Below, in pieces: positions 1 to 6,639 of a stretch of DNA of 11,687 nt. Numbering within the stretch: position 1 is the first letter of the stretch; the number at the start of each line of letters is the position of its first letter. The position numbers and the translations under genes are program-made. The DNA comes from Flavobacteriales bacterium. GTDB taxonomy: Bacteria > Bacteroidota > Bacteroidia > Flavobacteriales_D > Parvicellaceae. Under the pieces are notes generated by a model, which was not told the DNA's origin, did not search any database, and saw nothing but the letters and a program-made list of their open reading frames with translations. The stretch is from positions 1-11,687 of the forward strand of contig WFNC01000571.1 in the NCBI GenBank assembly GCA_015488785.1, in the 5' to 3' direction.

Positions 1-37
1 ATTTTATTATCACATATACTTCTTCAAATAAAATAAC

Positions 38-53
38 CATAGCTAAGGCTATG
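38..53. terminator. Hairpin with U-rich flanks at left edge (possible bidirectional terminator)
   Basis: Perfect 6-base stem CATAGC/GCTATG (38-43 with 48-53) around the loop TAAG. The flanking A/T tracts (about 27-37 and 54-65) are nearly complementary and extend the stem imperfectly. In either direction the stem is followed by a T-rich run, as in an intrinsic terminator. No gene ending here is visible, because any partner would lie beyond the left edge, so the role is inferred from shape only. Confidence 0.3.
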
Positions 54-195
54 TTAATTTTATTTTCATCGCCTATGTAAAAATAAACTTCATTTCTTAA
101 GGCGTATTTCAATACACAATTGGTATAAAGAATTTTAATTGAAAAATGTAAAAAAAATAGACAAGTTTTGTTTTACATTTTGATTCTTTTTTTTT

Positions 196-269
196 GCGTT
201 AGGGATGGTAGCGGCATCCTTTTCTGTTTTTCACAGAAAAGATATAGCGGACAGCCCGCTCGAACGCCC
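196..269 (-). repeat. Structured 3'-end repeat, copy 1 (downstream of rocD)
   Basis: Read on the minus strand this begins GGGCGTTCGAGCGGGCT, 17 bases after the rocD stop, and ends ATCCCTAACGC. Both ends match a second copy at 6043-6135. It folds as nested hairpins: GCGTT/AACGC at the outer ends, AGCGG/CCGCT (246-250 with 256-260), and a central 9-base perfect stem (219-227 with 233-241). A second CCGCTA in the 3' half could compete for the AGCGG arm. It lacks a terminal U-tract, since an A-run follows, so it is not a canonical intrinsic terminator, although its position suggests a transcript-end or RNA-stability role. From memory, unverified, similar GGGCGTT...CCCTAACGC elements recur in Flavobacterium genomes. 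Confidence 0.7.
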
Positions 270-286
270 AAATATTCATTTTCTTA

Positions 287-1531
287 TTATTTTTTAAACG
301 CTGTCAATGTTTTTTCAATAATGGCAACGCATTCCATCAATTGTTCTTTTGTAATCACCAAAGGAGGTGCAAATCGGATGATGTTTCCGTGTGTTGGTTT
401 TGCTAATAATCCGTTGTCCTTTAAGGCTACGCAAATATCCCAAGCAGTAGAACTTTCTTCGGTATCGTTAATCAAAACGGCATTTAGCAAACCTTTTCCT
501 CTTACTCCGTTAACCAAGTCAGATGATTCGATAATACGGTTCATTTCCAAGCGAAATAAATCACCTAATACTTTTGCATTTTCAGCAAGGTTTTCGTCTT
601 TTATAACTTCCAATGCTGCCATAGAAACTTTGGCTGCAGTAGGATTTCCCCCAAATGTAGAGCCGTGCTCTCCTGGTTTTATAACGTTCATAATTTCGTC
701 GTTCGCCAATACGGCTGAAACTGGATAAACTCCTCCCGAAACTGCTTTTCCTAGGATTAAAATATCTGGGGTTACGTTGTCGTAATTTACGGCTAATAAT
801 TTACCTGTTCTTGCTACTCCTGTTTGAACTTCGTCGGCAATAAAAAGTACGTTTTTAGCTTTACACATGTCATTACATTTAGCTAAATATCCTTCATCTG
901 GAACATATACTCCAGCTTCTCCTTGTATTGGTTCTACTAAAAATCCTGCTACGTTTTCGTCTTTTAATGCTTCTGCTAATGCATCAACGTCGTTGTAAGG
1001 AATTTTAATAAATCCTGGTGTGTATGGTCCAAAGTTTTTGCGTGCTACGGGGTCATTACTAAAAGAAATAACAGTAGTTGTACGGCCGTGAAAATTGTTT
1101 TCGCAAACAATAATTTTGGCTTCATTTTCTTTGACTCCTTTGATTTCATAAGCCCATTTTCGAGCTAATTTAATCGCTGTTTCAACTGCTTCTGCCCCTG
1201 AGTTCATAGGCAGTACTTTGTCGAAACCAAAATAAGAAGTGATGTATTGTTCAAATTCTCCTAAAACATTGTTGTAAAAAGCCCTCGAAGTTAATCCTAA
1301 AGTAGAAGCTTGGTCGATTAGTGCTTTTACAATTTTAGGATGGCAATGTCCTTGGTTTACAGCTGAATAAGCGGATAAGAAATCGTAATAATGTTTTCCT
1401 TCTGCATCCCAAACGTTAACGCCTTCTCCTTTTGCTAAAACAACTGGTAGCGGATGGTAATTGTGTGCTCCATATTTTTCTTCTAGCTCAATTGACTTTT
1501 CTGATGATATTTTACTCAATGTAGTACTCAT
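287..1531 (-). CDS. rocD: Ornithine aminotransferase (ornithine--oxo-acid transaminase)
   Basis: A PLP-dependent class III aminotransferase that moves the delta-amino group of ornithine to 2-oxoglutarate, giving glutamate 5-semialdehyde and glutamate in the cytoplasm. This links arginine/ornithine breakdown to proline and glutamate. With the start chosen here it is 414 residues, close to the usual family length. Visible landmarks are NSGAEA (about 110-115, cofactor phosphate site), NNFHGRT (about 145-151), ADEVQTG (about 232-238) and the Schiff-base lysine in LGKAVSGG (K262). The frame opens at 1558, but a -7 box (1556-1563) covers that ATG, so the ATG at 1531 (MSTTLSK...) fits better. It diverges from fhs and is followed 17 bases after its stop by the structured repeat. 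The EKYGAHNYHPLP N-terminus is typical of ornithine aminotransferase rather than acetylornithine aminotransferase. Confidence 0.95.
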   Translation of the reverse strand: MSTTLSKISSEKSIELEEKYGAHNYHPLPVVLAKGEGVNVWDAEGKHYYDFLSAYSAVNQGHCHPKIVKALIDQASTLGLTSRAFYNNVLGEFEQYITSYFGFDKVLPMNSGAEAVETAIKLARKWAYEIKGVKENEAKIIVCENNFHGRTTTVISFSNDPVARKNFGPYTPGFIKIPYNDVDALAEALKDENVAGFLVEPIQGEAGVYVPDEGYLAKCNDMCKAKNVLFIADEVQTGVARTGKLLAVNYDNVTPDILILGKAVSGGVYPVSAVLANDEIMNVIKPGEHGSTFGGNPTAAKVSMAALEVIKDENLAENAKVLGDLFRLEMNRIIESSDLVNGVRGKGLLNAVLINDTEESSTAWDICVALKDNGLLAKPTHGNIIRFAPPLVITKEQLMECVAIIEKTLTAFKK

Positions 1532-1555
1532 AATTATTTTAGTTTTAGTTTTTAT

Positions 1556-1563
1556 CAAAGATA
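1556..1563 (-). promoter_or_regulatory. Putative -7 promoter box for rocD
   Basis: On the minus strand this reads TATCTTTG, a perfect match to the Bacteroidota -7 consensus TAnnTTTG. The expected transcript start near 1549 leaves a leader of about 18 bases to the ATG at 1531. No clear TTG -33 box is seen at the usual spacing. Confidence 0.55.
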
Positions 1564-1836
1564 ATTAATTAGCTGATTAGTTGATTTGATAATCTGATAA
1601 ATATTTTTTAGGAGTTATAAATGACGAGAAAAGGAGGGAGGTTAATTGCGAAATGAAATGGATAGTTTGCCTGTTTATTTATTGCTGTAACATTACTCTT
1701 TTCAATGATTGTTCAGTAAATGTTAGTTCTATTTATTTGATTCTACTTTATAATTTACATAAAAAGCATGAAGAAAATGTTTAAAACTAAGTTAGATTCT
1801 TGAAACTAAAATAAATAATAAGACTTACAAAATAAC
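1564..1836. other. Divergent rocD-fhs intergenic region, no gene seen
   Basis: The divergent spacer runs from 1532 to 1866 (335 bases), with a putative promoter box near each end. The middle is A/T-rich, with only very short open stretches (about 10 codons, such as those opening near 1621 and 1660). Weak inverted GATTA/TAATC motifs at about 1573-1597 next to the rocD promoter could be an operator, but they are short and may be chance. No riboswitch, tRNA or repeat was recognised. Confidence 0.5.
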
Positions 1837-1844
1837 TATATTTG
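1837..1844 (+). promoter_or_regulatory. Putative -7 promoter box for the fhs operon
   Basis: TATATTTG is a perfect TAnnTTTG match ending 22 bases before the fhs ATG. The predicted leader is only about 15 bases and contains AGG at 1860-1862 as a weak ribosome-binding cue. There is no convincing TTG -33 element about 19 bases upstream. Confidence 0.55.
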
Positions 1845-1866
1845 AAATGTAAAAAAAGCAGGTGAA

Positions 1867-3546
1867 ATGAGAGAGGTAAAAACAGATATTGAGATTGCTC
1901 AGAATAATAAGATGGAGCACATTGTTCAAATTGCAAATAAATTGGGCGTTTCTGAAGATGATTTGGAAATGTACGGAAAGTATAAAGCAAAGCTCCCAAT
2001 CGCTCTTATTGATGATAAAAAAGTCAATCGGAATAATTTAGTTTTGGTAACGGCTTTAACTCCTACGCCAGCAGGAGAAGGAAAAACAACGGTGTCGATT
2101 GGTCTTGTGGAAGGGTTGAATAGAATTGGAGAGCAAGCAGTAGCTGTTTTGAGAGAGCCATCGCTTGGACCTGTTTTTGGAATAAAAGGTGGAGCTGCTG
2201 GAGGTGGATATTCTCAAGTTGTTCCTATGGAGGATATTAATTTGCATTTTACAGGAGATTTTTCAGCTATAGAGAAAGCAAATAATTTACTTTCTGCTTT
2301 GATTGACAACAATATACAAAGCAAAACGCGTAATTTAGGAATTGATCCTAGAACTATTGTCTGGAAACGCGTGATGGATATGAATGATAGGGCTTTGAGA
2401 AATATTACGATTGGTTTAGGAGGTACTGCAAATGGAATTCCGAGACAAGATGGTTTTAATATTACTCCTGCTTCTGAAGTGATGGCTATTTTGTGTATGG
2501 CAAAGAGTTTTGAAGATTTAAAAGATCGATTGGGTAACATTTTCGTTGGTTTTACATTTCAAAAAGAACCAATATTTGCTCGTGATTTGAATGCTGAAAA
2601 TGCAATGGCTATTTTATTGAAAGATGCAATTAAACCAAATTTAGTTCAAACGCTGGAGGGAAATCCTGCGATTATTCATGGAGGTCCTTTTGCAAATATA
2701 GCACAGGGAACAAATACGATTTTGGCTACTAAAATGGGAATGTCTTTGGCTAAATATACGGTTACAGAAGCTGGATTTGGTGCTGATTTAGGAGCCGAAA
2801 AGTTTTTGAATATCAAATGTGTTTCTGGAGGTTTAAAACCAAAAGCAATTGTACTCGTAGCTACAATAAGAGCATTAAGACATCATGGAGGAGCTAAAAA
2901 GGAAGAGTACAATACACCGAGTGTAGAAAAAGTAGAAAAAGGATTTGAGAATTTAGCGAAGCATATCGAGAATATGAAACAATTTGGCATTAAACCAATT
3001 GTAGCGATTAATTCATTTCCAACTGATACCGAAGAAGAAGTTCACTTAGTAAAAGAAATGTGTAAAACTCTAAATGTACAAGCTGTAAAATCGGAAGGTT
3101 GGGAAAAAGGAGGAGAAGGAACAGAAGCATTAGCAAAAGCTTTAGTTACTGAAGTAGAAAAAGGAGAGAATAAGTTTAAGCAACTATACGATTGGAATTT
3201 ACCTGTAAAAGAAAAAATAAATACAATTGCTCAAAAAATATATGGAGCATCGGAAGTTATTTATTCTAAGAAAGCAGAAAAAGATTTAAAATCAATCGCT
3301 CAATTGAAGTTAGCGGATTTACCAATTTGTATGGCGAAAACGCAAAAATCATTTTCTGACGACGCAAGTTTACTCGGTCGTCCAACCAATTTTTCGGTAA
3401 CCGTAAGGGAATTTGAGTATGCTGTAGGAGCAGGTTTTATTATCCCAATTTTAGGAAACATGATGCGTATGCCGGGGTTGCCAGCCACTCCCGCATCGGA
3501 AGGCATGACTATTGATAATGAAGGAGTGATAAGTGGGTTGTCATAA
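1867..3546 (+). CDS. fhs: Formate--tetrahydrofolate ligase
   Basis: Cytoplasmic ATP-dependent ligase joining formate to tetrahydrofolate to give 10-formyl-THF for purine synthesis and one-carbon metabolism. The 559-residue length is the usual family size. The family signatures are plain: the nucleotide-binding loop TPTPAGEGKTT (65-75), the EPSLGPVFGIKGGAAGGG block (97-114), PMEDINLHFTGD (120-131), and a C-terminal IPILGNMMRMPGLP stretch typical of the family. The MREVKTDIEIAQ start fits the usual N-terminus and lies 22 bases after a promoter-like box. It is the first gene of a probable operon, with the next gene 20 bases downstream. No damage or unusual residues were noticed. Whether it runs toward or from formate in this organism cannot be told from sequence. 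Confidence 0.97.
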   Translation: MREVKTDIEIAQNNKMEHIVQIANKLGVSEDDLEMYGKYKAKLPIALIDDKKVNRNNLVLVTALTPTPAGEGKTTVSIGLVEGLNRIGEQAVAVLREPSLGPVFGIKGGAAGGGYSQVVPMEDINLHFTGDFSAIEKANNLLSALIDNNIQSKTRNLGIDPRTIVWKRVMDMNDRALRNITIGLGGTANGIPRQDGFNITPASEVMAILCMAKSFEDLKDRLGNIFVGFTFQKEPIFARDLNAENAMAILLKDAIKPNLVQTLEGNPAIIHGGPFANIAQGTNTILATKMGMSLAKYTVTEAGFGADLGAEKFLNIKCVSGGLKPKAIVLVATIRALRHHGGAKKEEYNTPSVEKVEKGFENLAKHIENMKQFGIKPIVAINSFPTDTEEEVHLVKEMCKTLNVQAVKSEGWEKGGEGTEALAKALVTEVEKGENKFKQLYDWNLPVKEKINTIAQKIYGASEVIYSKKAEKDLKSIAQLKLADLPICMAKTQKSFSDDASLLGRPTNFSVTVREFEYAVGAGFIIPILGNMMRMPGLPATPASEGMTIDNEGVISGLS

Positions 3547-3566
3547 TTTTAAAACAAAAAAAATAG

Positions 3567-4136
3567 ATGAATAAAATAGTTGCAATATTAATAATAATCT
3601 TTGCCGTGATTTCAATTAAAGGGCAAGAAGATAACTTGTTTAATAAGAAAGATTACGAGCAAAATGTAGAACGCTTGGAAGATTTGGTTTATCGTAAAAT
3701 AGATAGTTTAAGACATCACAAGAAGAGAGATAAGTTAACTAGAGATACGACATTAAAAACCTCTGCTAAACATCATTTGTTTTGGGTTCACAAAACAGGT
3801 AGGGTTGTTCATTTTGAAGATGTAAAAGAAACGAAAACTCCAATAAAACGAGCTCGAAAGGCTGGTTATAAAGAAAAATTGATAGGCGAAAATTTAGCAG
3901 AGACTTATTACAATAAAGAACAAAAAAACGAGAAAGGAGAGGTTTATATCAATCAAACGTTAGAAGATATAGCATCCGATTTAGTCGATAATATTTGGAG
4001 GCAATCAAAAGGACATTATAAAAACATAATAGGCAAAGAATTTAAAGATCACGGAGTTGCAATAGTTGTTGATGTAACGTTACAGAAAGTTTATGCTATG
4101 CAAGTGTTGGGAGGAGTCGTAAAAAGAAAGAAATAA
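3567..4136 (+). CDS. Secreted CAP-domain (SCP/PR-1-like) protein
   Basis: A 189-residue protein with a hydrophobic N-terminal signal segment (about 1-19, ending KGQ), so probably periplasmic or secreted. The rest resembles a CAP domain (cysteine-rich secretory proteins, antigen 5, PR-1). It has a histidine-rich helix near 69-83 (HHLFWVHKTGRVVHFE), GENLAE at 107-112, and the motif W-R-Q-S-K-G-H-Y-K-N-I at 144-154 followed by GVAIVVD. The histidines and E108 match the usual conserved CAP cavity residues. It has no cysteines, as is usual for bacterial CAP proteins. The molecular function of bacterial CAP domains is mostly unknown. It sits 20 bases after fhs, and its TAA overlaps the next ATG by one base, so it is co-transcribed and probably translationally coupled to the flavoprotein gene. 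The family assignment is good; the role is not known. Confidence 0.8.
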   Translation: MNKIVAILIIIFAVISIKGQEDNLFNKKDYEQNVERLEDLVYRKIDSLRHHKKRDKLTRDTTLKTSAKHHLFWVHKTGRVVHFEDVKETKTPIKRARKAGYKEKLIGENLAETYYNKEQKNEKGEVYINQTLEDIASDLVDNIWRQSKGHYKNIIGKEFKDHGVAIVVDVTLQKVYAMQVLGGVVKRKK

Positions 4137-5350
4137 TGAATGATGTAGATTTACTAGTAGTAGGAGGTGGAGCAGGAGGTTTTTTTGCAGCAATAAATTA
4201 CGCAACAAATAACCCCAATAAGAAAGTAATCATATTAGAGAAATCGAAACAAGTTTTAGCTAAAGTTAAAGTTTCTGGAGGAGGTAGATGCAACGTTACA
4301 CACGCTTGTTTTGAGCCCAAAGAATTAGTAAAGTTTTATCCTCGTGGAAAACGAGAGTTAATGGGGCCTTTCCATCAGTTTATGACTGGCGACACAATGG
4401 AATGGTTTGAAAGTAGAGGTGTTTCGCTAAAAATAGAAGACGATAATCGAGTTTTTCCAGCATCAAACGATTCACAAAGTATTATCGATTGTTTTGAAAA
4501 TGAAGTTCAAAAATTAGGAATAAAAGTAGTGAAACAACAGGCTGTGACTTCGTTTGAACAAGTCAACGAATTGTGGAAAGTTGAAACATTAGATTCAAAA
4601 TACACCACCAAAAATTTACTACTGGCTACCGGAGGAAATAGTCCTAAAATTTTGGCATCGCTATCAGAACTGGGGTTAAAAACGATAGAGAATATTCCTT
4701 CATTGTTTACTTTTAACACCAAAGATATTCGTTTTAGAGGTTTGGCAGGTTTGGTGGCTCAAAACACAGAAGTCAAAATAAGCAAAACTAAATTTAAAGA
4801 ATCAGGACCTTTATTGGTTACGCATTGGGGTGTTAGTGGTCCAGCTATCTTAAAATTATCAGCAGTTTCAGCAAGAGATTTACATCAGTTAGATTATAAA
4901 TTTAACGTTCAAATCGATTGGAACAAAAACTATGATGTAGAAGATATAAAAGAAGGTTTTTCAGAAATGAGAGTTTCTAATCCTAAGAAGTCTATCGTCA
5001 ATACTCACTTATTTGAATTGCCGAAAAGGCTTTGGGTTTCCTTAGTCGAATTTTCAAAAATACCCAAAGAAAAAACTTGGGCAGAAGTAGGAAAAAAAGA
5101 TTTGAATCGTTTGCAAGAAGCCATCAAAAACTCACAAATACAAGTCAACGGAAAAAGTACCAATAAAGAAGAGTTTGTATCCTGTGGAGGAGTAGATCTA
5201 AAAGAAATGGATTTTACAAAATTTGAAACAAAAAAGTACTCAAACCTCTATATTGTAGGAGAAATGCTAAATATTGATGCACTCACAGGAGGGTTTAATT
5301 TTCAAGCTGCTTGGACAGGTGGTTGGATTGCTGCAAAAAGCATGAGCTGA
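4136..5350 (+). CDS. YhiN/HI0933 (BaiN-like) family FAD-dependent oxidoreductase
   Basis: A 404-residue flavoprotein. The N-terminal Rossmann motif GGGAGGFFAA (10-19) with the acidic residue at the end of strand 2 (VIILEK, E35) binds FAD. The family hallmark SGGGRCNVTH follows at 47-56, and the C-terminal FAD-closing block runs GEMLNIDALTGGFNFQAAWTGG (about 375-396). The length matches the HI0933/TIGR00275 family, whose members are annotated as NAD(P)/FAD-dependent oxidoreductases. One relative, BaiN of bile-acid bacteria, has been assigned a reductase role, but that cannot be transferred here. The protein is predicted soluble and cytoplasmic. Its ATG overlaps the CAP gene's stop by one base (TAATG), and the following YhhN gene starts 11 bases after its stop. 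Substrate unknown. Confidence 0.9.
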   Translation: MNDVDLLVVGGGAGGFFAAINYATNNPNKKVIILEKSKQVLAKVKVSGGGRCNVTHACFEPKELVKFYPRGKRELMGPFHQFMTGDTMEWFESRGVSLKIEDDNRVFPASNDSQSIIDCFENEVQKLGIKVVKQQAVTSFEQVNELWKVETLDSKYTTKNLLLATGGNSPKILASLSELGLKTIENIPSLFTFNTKDIRFRGLAGLVAQNTEVKISKTKFKESGPLLVTHWGVSGPAILKLSAVSARDLHQLDYKFNVQIDWNKNYDVEDIKEGFSEMRVSNPKKSIVNTHLFELPKRLWVSLVEFSKIPKEKTWAEVGKKDLNRLQEAIKNSQIQVNGKSTNKEEFVSCGGVDLKEMDFTKFETKKYSNLYIVGEMLNIDALTGGFNFQAAWTGGWIAAKSMS

Positions 5351-5361
5351 GAAATGTAGTT

Positions 5362-6024
5362 ATGAACGGACGAAAAAAGCAAGTTATTCTAGTGTTTTAT
5401 ATTTTGTTTTCTGTATTAGAAATTACAGGAGAATTATTTGAGGTTGACTGGCTAACATTTCTATTCAAACCATTGTTAATGCCTACTTTGTACCTAATCT
5501 ACGTTTTTCAAGAAGGGAAAAAGGAAAAATTGATTCAACTCGCTTTATTCTTCTCTTTTTTAGGGGATACTTTTTTGTTGTTTTCGCCACAAGATGAAAT
5601 CTTTTTCCTATTAGGCTTAGGTTCTTTTCTTATTGCTCAAAGTTCTTATGTGATTACATTTTCGAAGGATAAAAAGCTAAATAATTTTCCCAAAAAATAT
5701 ATTCCTTCAGTTTTTTCATTCTTTTTGGTAGGAATAGGAACACTATTCTATTTTATTTTACCAACGCTAGGAGATTTTACCATTCCTGTTATTGTTTATG
5801 CTATTGCAGTCGCATCTATGGGAATTACAGCAACACTTCGCTACAATTCTGTACCTTCAAAAAGTTATGTTCTGACGTTAATTGGAGCACTTTTATTTAT
5901 TGTTTCAGACACTTTTATTGCATTAGACAAGTTTCTTTTTAACGAAAATTTAGCCTATGCATCAGTAATTATTATGTCGCTTTATATTGCAGGTCAATAT
6001 TTGATTATTAAAGGACGAAGGTAA
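5362..6024 (+). CDS. YhhN family (lysoplasmalogenase-like) integral membrane protein
   Basis: A 220-residue, strongly hydrophobic protein with about eight likely membrane helices, matching the YhhN/TMEM86 family. Characterised TMEM86 members hydrolyse the vinyl-ether bond of lysoplasmalogens; most bacterial members are untested. Typical features are FKPLLMPTL (about 35-43), the acidic FLGDTFLL motif in a membrane helix (D69), a second acidic motif VSDTFIALDKF (about 181-191) and YIAGQYLI near the end. The frame also opens at 5311, which would overlap the upstream gene by 40 bases and add a non-hydrophobic tail. The ATG at 5362, 11 bases after the upstream stop, is preferred. It is the last gene of the fhs run and is followed 18 bases after its stop by structured repeat copy 2. 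Confidence 0.85.
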   Translation: MNGRKKQVILVFYILFSVLEITGELFEVDWLTFLFKPLLMPTLYLIYVFQEGKKEKLIQLALFFSFLGDTFLLFSPQDEIFFLLGLGSFLIAQSSYVITFSKDKKLNNFPKKYIPSVFSFFLVGIGTLFYFILPTLGDFTIPVIVYAIAVASMGITATLRYNSVPSKSYVLTLIGALLFIVSDTFIALDKFLFNENLAYASVIIMSLYIAGQYLIIKGRR

Positions 6025-6042
6025 TTAATTAATTTTTTACTT

Positions 6043-6135
6043 GGGCGTTCGAGCGGGCTATCCGCACTCGCTTTTTTTACTCCGAAAAAAAACGGAATAA
6101 AAAAGAGCTCAAACAAATACTTTTATCCCTAACGC
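6043..6135 (+). repeat. Structured 3'-end repeat, copy 2 (downstream of the YhhN gene)
   Basis: Begins GGGCGTTCGAGCGGGCT, identical over 17 bases to copy 1 (196-269), continues TCCGC and ends ATCCCTAACGC. It has the same orientation relative to its upstream gene as copy 1 and nearly the same distance from the stop (18 versus 17 bases). The middle differs: copy 2 has an imperfect T-rich/A-rich hairpin (about 6070-6108, with a TCCG/CGGA tip) where copy 1 has a different perfect stem. Conserved ends with a variable hairpin centre fit a selected or mobile structured element rather than a simple duplication. It may end or protect the operon transcript. Confidence 0.7.
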
Positions 6136-6157
6136 AAAGTTTCTTGCAAATAGAATA

Positions 6158-6190
6158 ATATGCTTATCCGCCTCTTTCCCCAAAGAAATA
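6158..6190 (+). repeat. Left inverted arm of the structured element
   Basis: Contains GCTTATCCGC then TTTCCCCAAA. It pairs with 6554-6586 with five mismatches in 33, two of which would be G-U pairs in plus-strand RNA. It starts 22 bases after the end of repeat copy 2. Confidence 0.7.
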
Positions 6191-6234
6191 TAAATTGGAA
6201 ATTTGTATGAAATTTAAATGGACTTTAAACGGAT

Positions 6235-6335
6235 ATGAATATAGAACAAAATGAAAGTTTAGAGAGATTGGCTAGCTCCGCTAGGAGATCCGCCAACCGA
6301 ACTTAACTTTTATGCCGGTCTATGTTTATATTCAT
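6235..6335 (+). ncRNA. Long nested hairpin inside the element (candidate RNA domain)
   Basis: Three stacked helices close on the same apex: 6235-6248/6323-6335, 6251-6259/6305-6313 and 6268-6272/6292-6296, capped by CTCC-GCTA-GGAG (6276-6287). The G-U pair at 6253/6311 would be a C-A mismatch in a minus-strand transcript, so plus-strand folding is favoured. No promoter was identified; read-through from the fhs operon is possible. No known RNA family was recognised. Confidence 0.35.
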
Positions 6336-6553
6336 TTTCAGCCTTGTCTTTTTTACGCACAAGTTATTATTTTTATAAATTTGTGTGCGTGAGGTCGCTA
6401 TCGCTTAGTTGCTTCGTTTTTTTGACTAAGAACTAAGTGAAACGTTCTCATTTATACCTTTAAAAAGGAAATAAAAAAGAATAAATAAAAAAATGAAGAG
6501 CCTGTCCGGCTTGAGGACGTAGAGCAAGTAGAGAAAAAAAAAGAACTGGTGTT

Positions 6554-6586
6554 TATTCTTTTGGGGAAACAAGCGGATAAGTATAT
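6554..6586 (-). repeat. Right inverted arm of the structured element
   Basis: Reverse complement carries ACTTATCCGC then TTTCCCCAAA, matching the left arm at 6158-6190. It is followed by an eight-base T run and then, after a spacer, the end of the outer-membrane-like gene at 6640. Confidence 0.7.
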
Positions 6587-6639
6587 TTTTTTTTATAGAA
6601 TGAACTCTATTTAACTTCCATTTTGGAGTGAAGCAACAA

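Larger units (their letters stand above)
6158..6586. other. Inverted-repeat-bounded structured element (MITE-like or structured RNA)
   Basis: 429 bases bounded by inverted arms 6158-6190 and 6554-6586, which match at 28 of 33 positions (core CTTATCCGC and TTTCCCCAAA). Inside are ordered hairpins: 6235-6248 with 6323-6335 (13 pairs, one bulged G), 6251-6259 with 6305-6313, 6268-6272 with 6292-6296, 6276-6279 with 6284-6287, 6355-6360 with 6385-6390, 6401-6410 with 6431-6440 (alternative 6404-6409 with 6425-6430), and 6499-6502 with 6508-6511. There is no credible coding sequence. Two internal helices keep their pairing through G-U on the plus strand (6253/6311 and 6403/6438), which slightly favours a plus-strand RNA. 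ATAGAAT occurs on both sides (6150-6156 and 6595-6601) but at unequal distances, so it is weak evidence of a target duplication. Mobile element or non-coding RNA cannot be decided from one copy. Confidence 0.55.

Noticed and set aside
1..172. Open minus-strand frame running off the left edge (includes ALRNEVYFYIGDENKINIAL)
   Set aside because: There is no in-frame ATG until close to the edge, only a possible TTG at 112-110, no promoter box, and the hairpin at 38-53 lies inside it. Too little is visible to call a gene; the sequence left of the window would decide.
196..269. Repeat copy 1 as a canonical rho-independent terminator of rocD
   Set aside because: In the rocD direction the last stem is followed by an A-run, not a U-run, so it does not fit the standard model.
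168..728. 186-codon plus-strand frame
   Set aside because: It lies mostly antisense to rocD and crosses repeat copy 1. The translation is serine/phenylalanine-rich, as expected for a shadow of a real gene.
1787..1999. 70-codon minus-strand frame at the fhs start
   Set aside because: It overlaps the fhs promoter and coding start in antisense, and its composition is that of a shadow frame.
5311..5361. Upstream start for the YhhN gene
   Set aside because: It would overlap the flavoprotein gene by 40 bases and add a non-membrane N-terminal tail not expected in the family. The ATG at 5362 fits operon spacing.
6150..6601. ATAGAAT on both sides of the inverted-repeat element as a target-site duplication
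   Set aside because: The copies lie 1 and 8 bases from the arms, unequal distances, and a 7-base A/T-rich match is easily chance. Kept only as a remark.
6601..6639. ACTTCC/GGAGT-like hairpin after the outer-membrane protein genes as their terminator
   Set aside because: The stem is short and mismatched, with no clean U-tract, so support is too weak to list.
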